Assembly: GCA_045660445.1 (NCBI GenBank)
Contig: JAZRDR010000002.1
Coordinates: 1-44,965 of the forward strand
Source of the DNA: Faeciplasma sp045660445
GTDB lineage: Bacteria > Bacillota > Clostridia > Oscillospirales > Ruminococcaceae
DNA: 44,965 bases
Reading direction: 5' to 3'
The stretch's first letter is position 1; each line of letters begins with the position of its first letter. The position numbers were made by a program, and so were the translations under genes. Below the pieces are notes generated by a model that made no database searches, was not told the origin of the DNA, and was given only the letters and a program-made list of their open reading frames with translations. Positions 1 to 7,738 of the stretch are shown here, piece by piece.

Positions 1-123
1 CATTTCCCAAACAACAACTCGTTCTGTAGGAACGGGTGTTTCAGCAGAATCTGCTGCCATAGTAGGTACAGCAAGTGCGAGCAACATGGAAAGTGCAAGC
101 AAAATTGCTAAAATCTTTTTCAT
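1..123 (-). CDS. N-terminal fragment of a secreted protein (runs off the left edge)
   Basis: Read on the minus strand, an ATG at 123 follows a GGAGGA ribosome site and opens 41 codons that continue past the window edge. The product begins with two lysines, then a hydrophobic run (ILAILLALSMLLALAVP, residues 4-20), then TMAAD. This is a textbook Sec signal peptide with an Ala-x-Ala-like cleavage site near residue 23-24. The residues after it (SAETPVPTERVVVWEM) are too few to name a family. It is transcribed away from the his operon, from its own consensus promoter at 175-203. It could be a secreted protein or a solute-binding protein; the absence of a lipobox cysteine argues against a lipoprotein. 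Confidence 0.75.
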   Translation of the reverse strand, partial: MKKILAILLALSMLLALAVPTMAADSAETPVPTERVVVWEM

Positions 124-174
124 ATAATTTTTCCTCCAAAATTAAAATAATAGTATCAAAAATATACCGATATA

Positions 175-203
175 ATTATATTACGCTCAGATATTTTTGT
201 CAA
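175..203 (-). promoter_or_regulatory. Promoter of the left-edge secreted protein gene
   Basis: On the minus strand, TTGACA (198-203) is followed after 17 bases by TATAAT (175-180). Both boxes match the housekeeping consensus exactly. The leader before the ATG at 123 is about 45 bases. Confidence 0.8.
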
Positions 204-398
204 TAGAAAAAGAAAAGTAGAGTGGTTTTCGGCAATTCGTACGAAATATTACGAGGTTTATGATAAATACGACGAAGATTGTGCTTTGCATAAATATAAA
301 TATATTAACTATGCAGCGATTTTGACCACGTAGGCATGAATTATGCAAAATGTCGCAAATTCAATTATGCTGTGAATTATATTTATATAGCATATCTA
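204..398. other. AT-rich intergenic stretch between divergent promoters
   Basis: No gene was found here. The stretch lies between the promoter of the left-edge gene and the his promoter. It is AT-rich, with loosely repeated words such as AATTATGC (about 339-346 and 363-370) and TATATTTATAT-like runs. A 26-codon ATG frame at 337-417 has no ribosome site and is not credible. Confidence 0.5.
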
Positions 399-435
399 TT
401 GACTTTAGCACAATAGAGTGTTAAAATGATAACAC
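399..435 (+). promoter_or_regulatory. his operon promoter with overlapping palindromic operator
   Basis: TTGACT (399-404), a 17-base spacer and TAAAAT (422-427) form the promoter. A perfect 6-bp inverted repeat, GTGTTA-N6-TAACAC (418-435), lies directly over the -10 box. That is the position for a repressor that blocks RNA polymerase. The transcript leader is only about 30 bases, which leaves no room for a T-box or a leader-peptide attenuator. The first gene of the operon encodes a TrpR-like DNA-binding protein, the natural candidate to bind this site. Confidence 0.75.
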
Positions 436-465
436 GATAAATTATAAAAGCAGGAGGCAACGAAA

Positions 466-759
466 ATGAGTGATAAGTATCCTGAAAGCGTTAATATGCT
501 GATTAAAGCATTGTTAGCTCTTGAAACTGAGGAAGAATGTAAAAAGTTCTTGTATGATATTTGTACAATAAAGGAAATAAAGGACCTTTCCTCTCGATTT
601 GAAGTTGCATGCTTGCTTGCAAACGGAGAGGTTTATACTGATATCGCAGAAAAAACGGGAAGCTCGACCGCGACAATAAGCCGAGTTAACCGTTGCTTAA
701 ACTATGGCGAGGGCGGCTATGAGCTTATAATCAACAGATTGACGGAGGAAAAGAAGTGA
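466..759 (+). CDS. yerC: YerC/YecD-type TrpR-like transcriptional regulator
   Basis: This 97-residue protein has the size and all-helical character of the YerC/YecD branch of the TrpR superfamily. The helix-turn-helix is visible at about residues 57-77 (VYTDIAEKTGSSTATISRVN). No other domain is present. The gene opens the histidine operon behind AGGAGG, and its TGA overlaps the GTG start of hisZ, so the two are translationally coupled. Members of this family next to his genes have been proposed, from comparative genomics, to be histidine-responsive repressors (HisR). The palindrome over the his -10 box fits that role. Family assignment is firm; the ligand and the autoregulation are inferred. 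Confidence 0.85.
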   Translation: MSDKYPESVNMLIKALLALETEEECKKFLYDICTIKEIKDLSSRFEVACLLANGEVYTDIAEKTGSSTATISRVNRCLNYGEGGYELIINRLTEEKK

Positions 760-1859
760 ACGACTTTATTAACGTCTTAAAGCCGAGCGAGAAAGCAACA
801 TTCAAGCTTCGCTCGATATATGAAAAATGCGGATATACACATTATAAAATGAGCAAGTTCGAGGAATATGACCTTTATTCCGGTAACAAAGACTTCTTGT
901 TAGGTGGAAACGTTATCACCTTTACAGACATGGACGGACGCTTGATGGCACTTAAGCCAGACGTTACAATGTCGATAATCAAAAACAGCAGTTGTGAAAA
1001 AAGCAGTCTTGAGAAGCTTTATTACAATGAAAACGTTTATCGAGCAGGGAAATCGGGGCATTTTAAGGAAATAATGCAGACCGGGCTTGAATGCTTGGGA
1101 GATATCGACACAGTGAGTGTGTGTGAAGTCATTTCGCTTGCCAAGATGAGCTTGGAGGCTTTTTCTGACGACTGCGTTTTGGACATCTCTCACATGGGAA
1201 TTCTTACGGGAATCGTTGATGAAACAGAACTTAATGAAGAAAAAAAGCGTGAGCTTTTGGGATATATCGAGCAAAAGAGTGTTCACGAGATCGTAAAGCT
1301 TGCCAATGAGTATGACATCAATCAAAAGTGCTTGGATAAGCTTGCTCTTTTGTGCAGTTTGGATACAGATTTTGAGAGAATGCTCGATAAGCTTGAGCCG
1401 ATGTGTGACAGCGAACAGATGTCTTCTGCTCTAAACGAGCTTAAAACTATTTTCGAGGTTGTGGGCGGCGACAAGTTAAGGCTTGACTTCTCGGTCGTTC
1501 AGGACATGAGCTATTACAACGGAATCGTCTTTCAGGGATTCATTAAAGGCATTCCCGAGAATATTCTTTCGGGCGGACGTTATGACAAGCTTGTCAAGAG
1601 AATGGGCAAGAAGCACGGCGCTATCGGCTTTGGAATTGAGATGGACCTTTTGGAGCGAGCTTCATCCTCTGGAAAAAGCAATTCGAATGCTGTCGCTGTG
1701 TTATACTCTGCCGATGACGATGCGAGAGCAGTCAGCAGCCTTGCTCTAAAATTAAGAGAAGAAGGCGCAAGTGTTACACTTATTAAGAGCTTATCCGACA
1801 AGATGAGTTTTGAAAAAGTATACAGATTTAAAGACGGGGGGCTTGAAGAGGTTGAGTGA
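756..1859 (+). CDS. hisZ: ATP phosphoribosyltransferase regulatory subunit HisZ
   Basis: This 367-residue protein is a histidyl-tRNA-synthetase-like paralogue that activates, and confers histidine feedback on, the short form of HisG. Class II synthetase-like motifs remain: KPDVT near residue 67-71, YRAGKSGHFKEIMQTGLE at about 95-112 (motif 2 region), and SGGRYDKL with GAIGFGIEMDLL (motif 3 region) near 270-300. It lacks a full anticodon-binding domain and so is not a synthetase. Translation starts at GTG 756, which overlaps the yerC stop as GTGA, behind GGAGGAAAAG. Its end overlaps hisG. The pairing with a 209-residue HisG next door is the usual hetero-octameric arrangement. Confidence 0.93.
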   Translation: MNDFINVLKPSEKATFKLRSIYEKCGYTHYKMSKFEEYDLYSGNKDFLLGGNVITFTDMDGRLMALKPDVTMSIIKNSSCEKSSLEKLYYNENVYRAGKSGHFKEIMQTGLECLGDIDTVSVCEVISLAKMSLEAFSDDCVLDISHMGILTGIVDETELNEEKKRELLGYIEQKSVHEIVKLANEYDINQKCLDKLALLCSLDTDFERMLDKLEPMCDSEQMSSALNELKTIFEVVGGDKLRLDFSVVQDMSYYNGIVFQGFIKGIPENILSGGRYDKLVKRMGKKHGAIGFGIEMDLLERASSSGKSNSNAVAVLYSADDDARAVSSLALKLREEGASVTLIKSLSDKMSFEKVYRFKDGGLEEVE

Positions 1860-2481
1860 CTATATCAATATTGCCTTGCCTAAAGGGCGCTTGGGCGAAA
1901 AGGTATATGAGATACTTGCAAAAAGCGGATATGACTGCCCCGAGATCATGGACAAGAACACTCGAAAGCTTACATTTGAAAACACAGAAAAGGGTGTTAG
2001 ATATTTTTGGGTGAAGCCAAGCGACGTTGCTATTTACGTAGAGCGCGGCGCGGCAGACATCGGCATTGCAGGAAAGGATATTCTTTTGGAATACTCTCCC
2101 GATGTGTATGAGCTTTTGGACCTTGATATCGGCAAATGCAGAATGTGTGTTGCGGCACCCAAGGAATTCAAGTATAATAACGAAAAGACGTTGACTGTTG
2201 CAACCAAATTTCCCAACATTGCAGCGAAATATTATGCACAAAAGTCTGTTGACATTGACATTATCAAGCTGAACGGCTCGATTGAGCTGGCGCCGATTCT
2301 TAAGCTATCAGACGTTATTGTGGACATTGTTGAGACCGGAAAGACACTTTTGGAAAACGGGTTAGAGCCTATCGAGACTATCGTTCCCATCAGTGCGAGA
2401 CTTGTTGCAAACAAGGCGAGCTTTAAATTTAAGGCTGAAGCTATCAAGAAGTTGGCGGCGGCACTTGGCAGTAATGAATAA
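1852..2481 (+). CDS. hisG: ATP phosphoribosyltransferase, short-form catalytic subunit
   Basis: HisG catalyses the first committed step, PRPP plus ATP giving phosphoribosyl-ATP. The protein carries INIALPKGRLGEK at the N-terminus, GAADIGIAGKDIL in the middle and the PRPP-binding stretch DIVETGKTLLENGL near the C-terminus. At 209 residues it is the short form without the C-terminal regulatory domain, as expected beside HisZ. The frame is open from a TTG at 1810, but TTG 1852 is preferred: it gives the usual family start just before IALPKGR, and a GGGGGG run (1836-1841) lies about 10 bases upstream. The gene overlaps the hisZ stop by 8 bases. Start confidence is moderate; the product is certain. 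Confidence 0.92.
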   Translation: MSDYINIALPKGRLGEKVYEILAKSGYDCPEIMDKNTRKLTFENTEKGVRYFWVKPSDVAIYVERGAADIGIAGKDILLEYSPDVYELLDLDIGKCRMCVAAPKEFKYNNEKTLTVATKFPNIAAKYYAQKSVDIDIIKLNGSIELAPILKLSDVIVDIVETGKTLLENGLEPIETIVPISARLVANKASFKFKAEAIKKLAAALGSNE

Positions 2482-2484
2482 AAA

Positions 2485-2575
2485 GGAAAGCAGGCGCAGG
2501 GGCTTGGTGGAGCCGAGCCACGCCGGCTTAGGCGCGAGCGAGGAGCACCGAGCAGCGCGCCGGTGGAAAGGAAAA
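2485..2575 (+). repeat. GC-rich intergenic island between hisG and hisD
   Basis: About 90 bases separate hisG and hisD, where the other his junctions are tight. About 2491-2565 is very rich in G and C and poor in T, full of CGAGC, GCGCG and GCCG words, unlike the surrounding genes. GGCGCG and CGCGCC form a 6-bp inverted arm pair inside it. The frame that stays open through it (2393-2584) is compositional and not a gene. Similar islands lie at 4920-4990, 14890-14966, 19995-20054, 39104-39222 and 40879-40975. Confidence 0.55.
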
Positions 2576-2580
2576 ATACA

Positions 2581-3858
2581 ATGATTAAAATATTAGAATA
2601 TGGGGCGGTTACAAACGACGAGATCTTTGCAAGAGGAACCGCTGAAAAGGATGTTAGCGGAGTTGTTGCTGAAATTATTGCAGACGTTAAGACACGCGGC
2701 GACAAGGCTTTATATGAACTTACCGAGAAGTTTGACAAAGCAAGCCTTTCCTCGTTAGAAGTTAGCGAGGAAGAGATCAACGAAGCATTTGACTTGATGG
2801 ATGATGACTTCATTCGAATCATTAAGGATGCTGCCGAAAATATTCGCGACTTCCACAAAAGACAGGTTAAGAACTCGTTTATTATTTCTGAGAAGGACGG
2901 GATTGTTTGCGGACAGAAGGTTATTCCGATTGAAAAAGTTGGACTTTACGTTCCGGGCGGAACTGCTGCATATCCCTCGACAGTTTTGATGGACTCTATC
3001 CCTGCGAAGATTGCAGGCTGCAAGCAGATCGTTATGGTCACTCCCCCTTCAAAGGACGGCAAGGTTGCTCCTGCAATTTTGGCAGCTGCGAAAATAGCAG
3101 GCGTTGACAAGATATATAAAGTTGGCGGAGCGCAGGCAGTTGCAGCACTTGCAAACGGAACAGAAAGTGTTCCGAAGGTTGACAAGATCGTGGGTCCCGG
3201 CAACGCTTATGTAGCTGAAGCTAAAAAGCAGGTATTCGGAAAAGTTTCTATCGACATGATTGCAGGTCCCAGCGAGATATTGGTTGTTGCAGACGGAAAC
3301 AGCAATCCGAAATTCGTTGCGGCTGACCTTTTATCTCAGGCAGAGCATGACAGAATGGCAAGTGCTGTTTTAGTTACCGATTCAAAAGAGCTTGCCAAGG
3401 CTGTTGCCGAGGAGATTGAAGTTCAGCTTAAAAAGCTCCCTCGTGAAGAAATTGCAAGGGAATCCATTGAAAACAACGGCAAGATCATCATTGTTGACAC
3501 AATTGAAAAGGCAATTGAAATTTCTAACGACATCGCTCCTGAACACTTGGAGCTTGTTTTGGACAACCCCTTTGACGTTTTGGACAAGGTGAAGAATGCA
3601 GGCTCTATCTTTATGGGAAGATATTGTCCTGAGGCTTTGGGCGATTATTTCAGCGGAGCAAACCACACACTTCCCACAAGCGGAACCGCAAGATTCTCCT
3701 CTCCCCTTTCGGTTGATGATTTCGTTAAGAAAACACAGTATACATATTACACCAAGGATGCGCTTGAGAAGGTTGCAAACGACATTGCACGCTTTGCCAA
3801 CGAAGAGGGCTTGCAGGCACACGCAAGAAGCGCAACCATTAGATTTGAGAAAGACTGA
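2581..3858 (+). CDS. hisD: Histidinol dehydrogenase
   Basis: HisD is the zinc enzyme that oxidises L-histidinol in two NAD-dependent steps to histidine. The 425-residue protein has the family hallmarks: KVGGAQAVAALA, VGPGNAYVAEAK, GPSEILVVAD, LLSQAEHD (zinc Gln/His), APEHLEL (catalytic Glu-His), GDYFSGANHTLPT (zinc Asp) and QAHARSATIR (zinc His) near the end. ATG 2581 is chosen because AAAGGA lies 8-14 bases upstream. The in-frame GTG at 2563 falls inside the GC-rich island and has no ribosome site. The full length and intact ligands indicate an active enzyme. Confidence 0.95.
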   Translation: MIKILEYGAVTNDEIFARGTAEKDVSGVVAEIIADVKTRGDKALYELTEKFDKASLSSLEVSEEEINEAFDLMDDDFIRIIKDAAENIRDFHKRQVKNSFIISEKDGIVCGQKVIPIEKVGLYVPGGTAAYPSTVLMDSIPAKIAGCKQIVMVTPPSKDGKVAPAILAAAKIAGVDKIYKVGGAQAVAALANGTESVPKVDKIVGPGNAYVAEAKKQVFGKVSIDMIAGPSEILVVADGNSNPKFVAADLLSQAEHDRMASAVLVTDSKELAKAVAEEIEVQLKKLPREEIARESIENNGKIIIVDTIEKAIEISNDIAPEHLELVLDNPFDVLDKVKNAGSIFMGRYCPEALGDYFSGANHTLPTSGTARFSSPLSVDDFVKKTQYTYYTKDALEKVANDIARFANEEGLQAHARSATIRFEKD

Positions 3859-3863
3859 TATTT

Positions 3864-4919
3864 ATGAGCAAATTTTTAGCACGTAAACTTTCCTCGTTAA
3901 AGGAATACGTTCCCGGGGAACAACCAAAGGATCAGAAATACATAAAGCTGAACACCAACGAAAGCCCTTATCCTCCGTCTGACGGAGTTATTAAGGCGAT
4001 CTCTTGCGAGGAAGTTAAGAAGCTTAAGCTTTATCCCGACCCTGACTGTACCTCTTTGAAAGAGAAGATCGCAGGGCTTTATGGAGTGAAAAAAGAAAAC
4101 GTTTTCGTATCAAACGGATCGGACGATATTTTGAACTTTGCTTTTTTGGCATTTGGCGAGAATGGCGCGGCATATGCCGACATAACCTATGGTTTTTATA
4201 AGGTGTTTGCGGCATTGCACGGAGTTAAGTCGCAGATAATCCCTTTGGAAGCTGATTTTTCGCTTGATCCGACAAAATACTATGGACTAAACAAGCTTAT
4301 TGCAATTGCAAACCCGAATGCGCCGACAGGATTGGCACTTGCTCCCCAAGAGCTTGAAAAAGTAGCTGTAAACAACCCAAACAGTGTTTTGTTAGTTGAT
4401 GAAGCATACGTTGATTTTGGGGCGCAGAGCTGTGTTGATTTAACCAAAAAGCTTGACAATCTGCTGGTTGTTATGACATACTCGAAGTCTAGGTCGTTAG
4501 CGGGTGCAAGACTTGGTTTTGCAATCGGCAACGAAGAGCTTATTAAAGACCTTGAAAGAATTAAATTCTCGACAAATCCCTACAGCATAAACCGATTGAC
4601 GCTTTTGGCAGGCGAGGCCGCAATTGATGACGACTTGTATTATAAAGCTAACTGTCAAAAGATCATCGAGGCAAGGGATTATGCAAAAGGTGAGCTTGAA
4701 GCTTTGGGCTTTGACGTGACCGACAGCAAAGCAAACTTTTTGTTTGTGAGATCCCCTGAGATTTCGGGCAAAGAGCTTTATTTAAAGCTTAGAGAAAGCG
4801 GGATTTTAGTCAGACACTTTGATGACGAAAAAACATGTGAATATAACCGCATAACAGTTGGAACGATGGACGAAATGAAGTCGCTTGTTGAAGCGGTTAA
4901 GAGGATACTTGGGAAATAA
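3864..4919 (+). CDS. hisC: Histidinol-phosphate aminotransferase
   Basis: A class I/II fold PLP aminotransferase of 351 residues that converts imidazole-acetol phosphate and glutamate to histidinol phosphate. Visible signatures are the N-terminal LNTNESPYPPS, NGSDDIL, the NPNAPTG substrate/PLP loop, LVDEAYVDF with the PLP-ring Asp, TYSKSRSLAGARLGF with the Schiff-base Lys, and a C-terminal arginine region (ILVRHF). The gene begins 5 bases after hisD, so the two are probably coupled. It is followed by a GC-rich island before hisB. Confidence 0.94.
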   Translation: MSKFLARKLSSLKEYVPGEQPKDQKYIKLNTNESPYPPSDGVIKAISCEEVKKLKLYPDPDCTSLKEKIAGLYGVKKENVFVSNGSDDILNFAFLAFGENGAAYADITYGFYKVFAALHGVKSQIIPLEADFSLDPTKYYGLNKLIAIANPNAPTGLALAPQELEKVAVNNPNSVLLVDEAYVDFGAQSCVDLTKKLDNLLVVMTYSKSRSLAGARLGFAIGNEELIKDLERIKFSTNPYSINRLTLLAGEAAIDDDLYYKANCQKIIEARDYAKGELEALGFDVTDSKANFLFVRSPEISGKELYLKLRESGILVRHFDDEKTCEYNRITVGTMDEMKSLVEAVKRILGK

Positions 4920-4992
4920 CAAAGCAGCGAGGCAAGTCGAGCGCGCGGGCCGAGCGAAGCAAGGGGCTGTGCACGAGGTGGCCGAGCGGTGA
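4920..4992 (+). repeat. GC-rich intergenic island between hisC and hisB
   Basis: This 85-base gap is dominated by GC-rich, T-poor sequence and ends just before the GAAGGAGA ribosome site of hisB. GGCCGAGCG occurs twice, about 45 bases apart. GTGCACGAGGTGGCCGAGCGG resembles the GCACGAAGTGCGGAGTGCGG stretch of the island at 39104-39222. No coding potential was seen. It is one of several islands of this composition in the window. Confidence 0.5.
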
Positions 4993-5004
4993 AGGAGAGC
5001 GCAA

Positions 5005-5592
5005 ATGAGAGAAGCAAGAATTGAAAGAAAAACAAAGGAAACCGATATATCGCTATATCTTAATTTAGACGGCAAAGGCGAGTCCATGATCGACACGGGA
5101 TGTGGATTTTTAGATCATATGCTAACACTGTTTGCGAAGCATGGACGGTTTGATCTTAGCGTTAAATGTGTTGGCGACACCGAGGTTGACTATCACCACA
5201 CGGTTGAGGATATCGGAATTTGCTTAGGTCTTGCTTTGAAAGAAGCCTTGGGCGACATGAGAGGCATTACAAGATATGGCTTTATGATCTTGCCGATGGA
5301 CGAAACTTTGATACTTGCTTCTATTGATATTTCGGGAAGAGCACAGCTTTGCTACGGTCTTGATATCCCCACCCAAAAGGTTGGCGATTTCGACACCGAA
5401 CTGACCGAGGAATTCATGATCGCTCTCGTTAGAAATGCAAGCATCACCTTACACGTTAAACAGCTTGACGGCAAAAACAGCCATCACATTATCGAAGGCA
5501 CATTTAAATCGCTTGCAAGAGCATTAAGAATCGCCGTTAAGATCGACAAAGAGACAGAAAACGAGATACCCTCGACGAAAGGTGTATTATAA
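5005..5592 (+). CDS. hisB: Imidazoleglycerol-phosphate dehydratase
   Basis: HisB is the manganese enzyme that dehydrates imidazoleglycerol phosphate to imidazole-acetol phosphate. The 195-residue protein is the monofunctional form without a phosphatase domain, and phosphatase duty falls to hisJ at the end of the operon. The metal-binding histidine motifs are present: DTGCGFLDHML near residue 30, DYHHTVEDIGI near 62, and KNSHHIIEGTFKSLARALR near 155. A strong AAGGAGA site precedes ATG 5005. Confidence 0.95.
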   Translation: MREARIERKTKETDISLYLNLDGKGESMIDTGCGFLDHMLTLFAKHGRFDLSVKCVGDTEVDYHHTVEDIGICLGLALKEALGDMRGITRYGFMILPMDETLILASIDISGRAQLCYGLDIPTQKVGDFDTELTEEFMIALVRNASITLHVKQLDGKNSHHIIEGTFKSLARALRIAVKIDKETENEIPSTKGVL

Positions 5593-5594
5593 TA

Positions 5595-6212
5595 ATGAGT
5601 AGCATTGCAATCATAGATTATGGCGTTGGAAACCTGTTCTCGCTTGCATCCAGCCTTAAGGCTGTAGGCGTGCAGGCGATCGTTACGGGAGACGCCGAGG
5701 AAATCAAAAAAGCTGACAAGCTGATACTTCCCGGTGTTGGAGCATTTGAGGATGCGGCAAAAAAGCTTAGAGCAACAGGGCTTGACAAAGTTATCTTAGA
5801 GGAAGCCGAAAACGGCAAGCCTCTTTTAGGAATTTGCCTTGGAATGCAGCTTTTGTTTGAAAAGAGCTTTGAATTCGGTGAGCACGAGGGCTTGGGACTT
5901 ATCGGCGGCAGTATCGTGCCGATTGCGGATCATGTTTCGAAGGAGCTTAAGATTCCGCACATTGGATGGAACAAGCTTAACTTGACAAAAAAGGACTGTC
6001 CGATCTTTAAACATCTTAAGGACGGAGAGTTTGTGTATTTCGTTCACTCGTTCTTTGGCACTGACTGCGAGGCTGACACAGCCGCCACGACCGAATATGG
6101 TGCCGAGCTGACAGCGGCGGTTGCAAAAGGCAACATCTATGGATGTCAGTTCCACCCTGAAAAGAGTGGCGAGGTTGGGCTGAAGATTTTGAAGGCATTT
6201 AGCGAAGTGTGA
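5595..6212 (+). CDS. hisH: Imidazole glycerol phosphate synthase, glutaminase subunit
   Basis: HisH is the class I glutamine amidotransferase that supplies ammonia to HisF. Its 205 residues include the oxyanion strand PGVGAFEDA near residue 46, the nucleophile elbow LGICLGMQLLF with Cys81, and the catalytic His-Glu pair in CQFHPEKSGEVG near residues 185-190. The start lies 2 bases after the hisB stop. The ribosome-binding region falls inside the end of hisB, so coupling is likely. Confidence 0.95.
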   Translation: MSSIAIIDYGVGNLFSLASSLKAVGVQAIVTGDAEEIKKADKLILPGVGAFEDAAKKLRATGLDKVILEEAENGKPLLGICLGMQLLFEKSFEFGEHEGLGLIGGSIVPIADHVSKELKIPHIGWNKLNLTKKDCPIFKHLKDGEFVYFVHSFFGTDCEADTAATTEYGAELTAAVAKGNIYGCQFHPEKSGEVGLKILKAFSEV

Positions 6213-6256
6213 GCGAGCCACGAGGGTTACAACTCAGCACTTTTGGAGGAGAAAAG

Positions 6257-6967
6257 ATGAAGATATATCCTGCTATTGATATCATCGGCGGTGAAGCTGT
6301 TCGCCTTTACAAAGGTGATTACGATCAAAAAACAGTTTATGGCGATCCGTGTGAAATCGCACTTAAATTTAAAGCTTCGGGAGCAATGCAAATGCACGTT
6401 GTTGACCTTGAAGGTGCGAAAACAGGCGGTACTCCGAACATTGAGACTATCAAGAAGATCATTGAAATTACCGATATGTTTATCGAGCTTGGCGGCGGAA
6501 TCAGATCGATGGACGTGATCGATGCATACCTTTTTGCAGGTGTATCAAGAGTTATCTTGGGCACCGCAGCTGTAAAGGACAAGGCCTTGCTTTTAGAAGC
6601 TGTTGCAAAGCACGGCGAGAAGATCGCTGTTGGCGTTGATATATTGGACGGAATGGTCAGAATCAACGGTTGGCTTGAAAATTCGGGTATCACTCTTGAA
6701 GAGTTTTTGAACGAATTGCAGGATATCGGCGTTAAAACTGTGATCTGCACAGACATTTCAAAGGATGGAGCGATGCAGGGTACAAACCGCGAGCTTTATA
6801 AGCATCTATCCGAAAAATATGACATTGACATCATAGCATCGGGCGGAGTATCCTCTATTGAAGATATTAAGGCTTTGAAAGAGATGGGAATTTACGGTGC
6901 TATAGTTGGAAAAGCTTATTACACGGGTGCTATCAACCTTGAGCAAGCTATTGAGGTGGCAAAATGA
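6257..6967 (+). CDS. hisA: ProFAR isomerase (HisA)
   Basis: HisA is the TIM-barrel isomerase that opens the aminoaldose of ProFAR to PRFAR. The 236-residue protein starts MKIYPAIDIIGG with the general-base Asp8. It carries the second catalytic Asp in CTDISKDGAMQGTN and the phosphate-binding stretch IIASGGVSS, then VGKAYYTG. ATG 6257 is chosen because GGAGGAG sits just upstream. The frame is open back to 6209, but those codons have no family similarity. The 44-base gap after hisH contains a short GAGCGAGCCACGAGGG stretch reminiscent of the GC islands. Confidence 0.94.
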   Translation: MKIYPAIDIIGGEAVRLYKGDYDQKTVYGDPCEIALKFKASGAMQMHVVDLEGAKTGGTPNIETIKKIIEITDMFIELGGGIRSMDVIDAYLFAGVSRVILGTAAVKDKALLLEAVAKHGEKIAVGVDILDGMVRINGWLENSGITLEEFLNELQDIGVKTVICTDISKDGAMQGTNRELYKHLSEKYDIDIIASGGVSSIEDIKALKEMGIYGAIVGKAYYTGAINLEQAIEVAK

Positions 6968-7722
6968 TAACGAAGAGAATTATCCCCTGCTTAGACGTTA
7001 AAAACGGCAGGGTTGTAAAGGGCACAAACTTTATGGGGCTTAATGACGTTAACGACCCTGTAAGCTTGGCTGAGTATTACTCCTCGGCTGGTGCTGACGA
7101 GCTCGTATTTTATGATATCACAGCATCAAGCGACGGAAGAAAGCTGTTTTGCGACGTTTTGGAGCAAGTGGCTTCTAAGATATTCATTCCGCTTACAGTT
7201 GGCGGAGGAATTAATTCTGTAGATGATTTTGCAAGAGTTTTGGGCTGCGGCGCTGACAAGGTCAGCGTTAACTCGGGAGCTTTGGCAAATCCAAAGATAA
7301 TTAACGAAGCTGCAAGACTTTATGGCTCGCAATGTGTTGTATTAAGTGTGGATGCCAAGCGTGTTGACGGACAGTTCCGAGTTTTTGCCAAGGGCGGAAG
7401 AGTTGACACAGGGCTTGATATGCTTGAGTGGATAAAACAAGGCGTTGATTTTGGTGCCGGCGAGATAGTTCTTAACTCGATCGATACAGACGGTGTTAAG
7501 CAAGGGTTTGACCTTGAAATGCTTGAAGCTGTTACGAATATCGTCAGCGTTCCCGTTATCGCATCGGGCGGTGCGGGAAAGATTGAAGATTTTATAACGC
7601 TGTTTAACTCTAATCCAAAGGTTGATGCAGGACTTGCGGCATCTATCTTCCACTTTGGAGAGGTTAAGATAAACGACCTTAAGCGCGAGCTTATTAAAAA
7701 CGGAATCAACGCAAGAATTTAA
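6964..7722 (+). CDS. hisF: Imidazole glycerol phosphate synthase, cyclase subunit
   Basis: HisF is the TIM-barrel partner of HisH, using ammonia and PRFAR to make imidazoleglycerol phosphate and AICAR. The 252-residue protein has IPCLDVKNGRVVKG with the catalytic Asp at residue 11, PLTVGGGI, the second Asp in NSIDTDGVKQGFD near 130, and VIASGGAGK near 200. It overlaps the hisA stop by 4 bases (ATGA), consistent with translational coupling. HisA and HisF are related half-barrel duplications, but the motifs separate them clearly. Confidence 0.95.
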   Translation: MITKRIIPCLDVKNGRVVKGTNFMGLNDVNDPVSLAEYYSSAGADELVFYDITASSDGRKLFCDVLEQVASKIFIPLTVGGGINSVDDFARVLGCGADKVSVNSGALANPKIINEAARLYGSQCVVLSVDAKRVDGQFRVFAKGGRVDTGLDMLEWIKQGVDFGAGEIVLNSIDTDGVKQGFDLEMLEAVTNIVSVPVIASGGAGKIEDFITLFNSNPKVDAGLAASIFHFGEVKINDLKRELIKNGINARI

Positions 7723-7738
7723 AATATAGGTGATGAAA

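Noticed and set aside
337..417. 26-codon ATG frame upstream of yerC
   Set aside because: No ribosome site, upstream of the mapped-looking his promoter, and composition is that of AT-rich spacer; not a leader peptide because it ends before the RNA start.
427..466. T-box or His leader attenuator before the his operon
   Set aside because: The leader is about 30 bases, has no hairpin with T-tract and no histidine codon run.
2393..2584. Open frame through the hisG end and GC-rich island
   Set aside because: Overlaps hisG in another frame and is open only because GC-rich sequence lacks stops; Arg/Leu-rich product without similarity.
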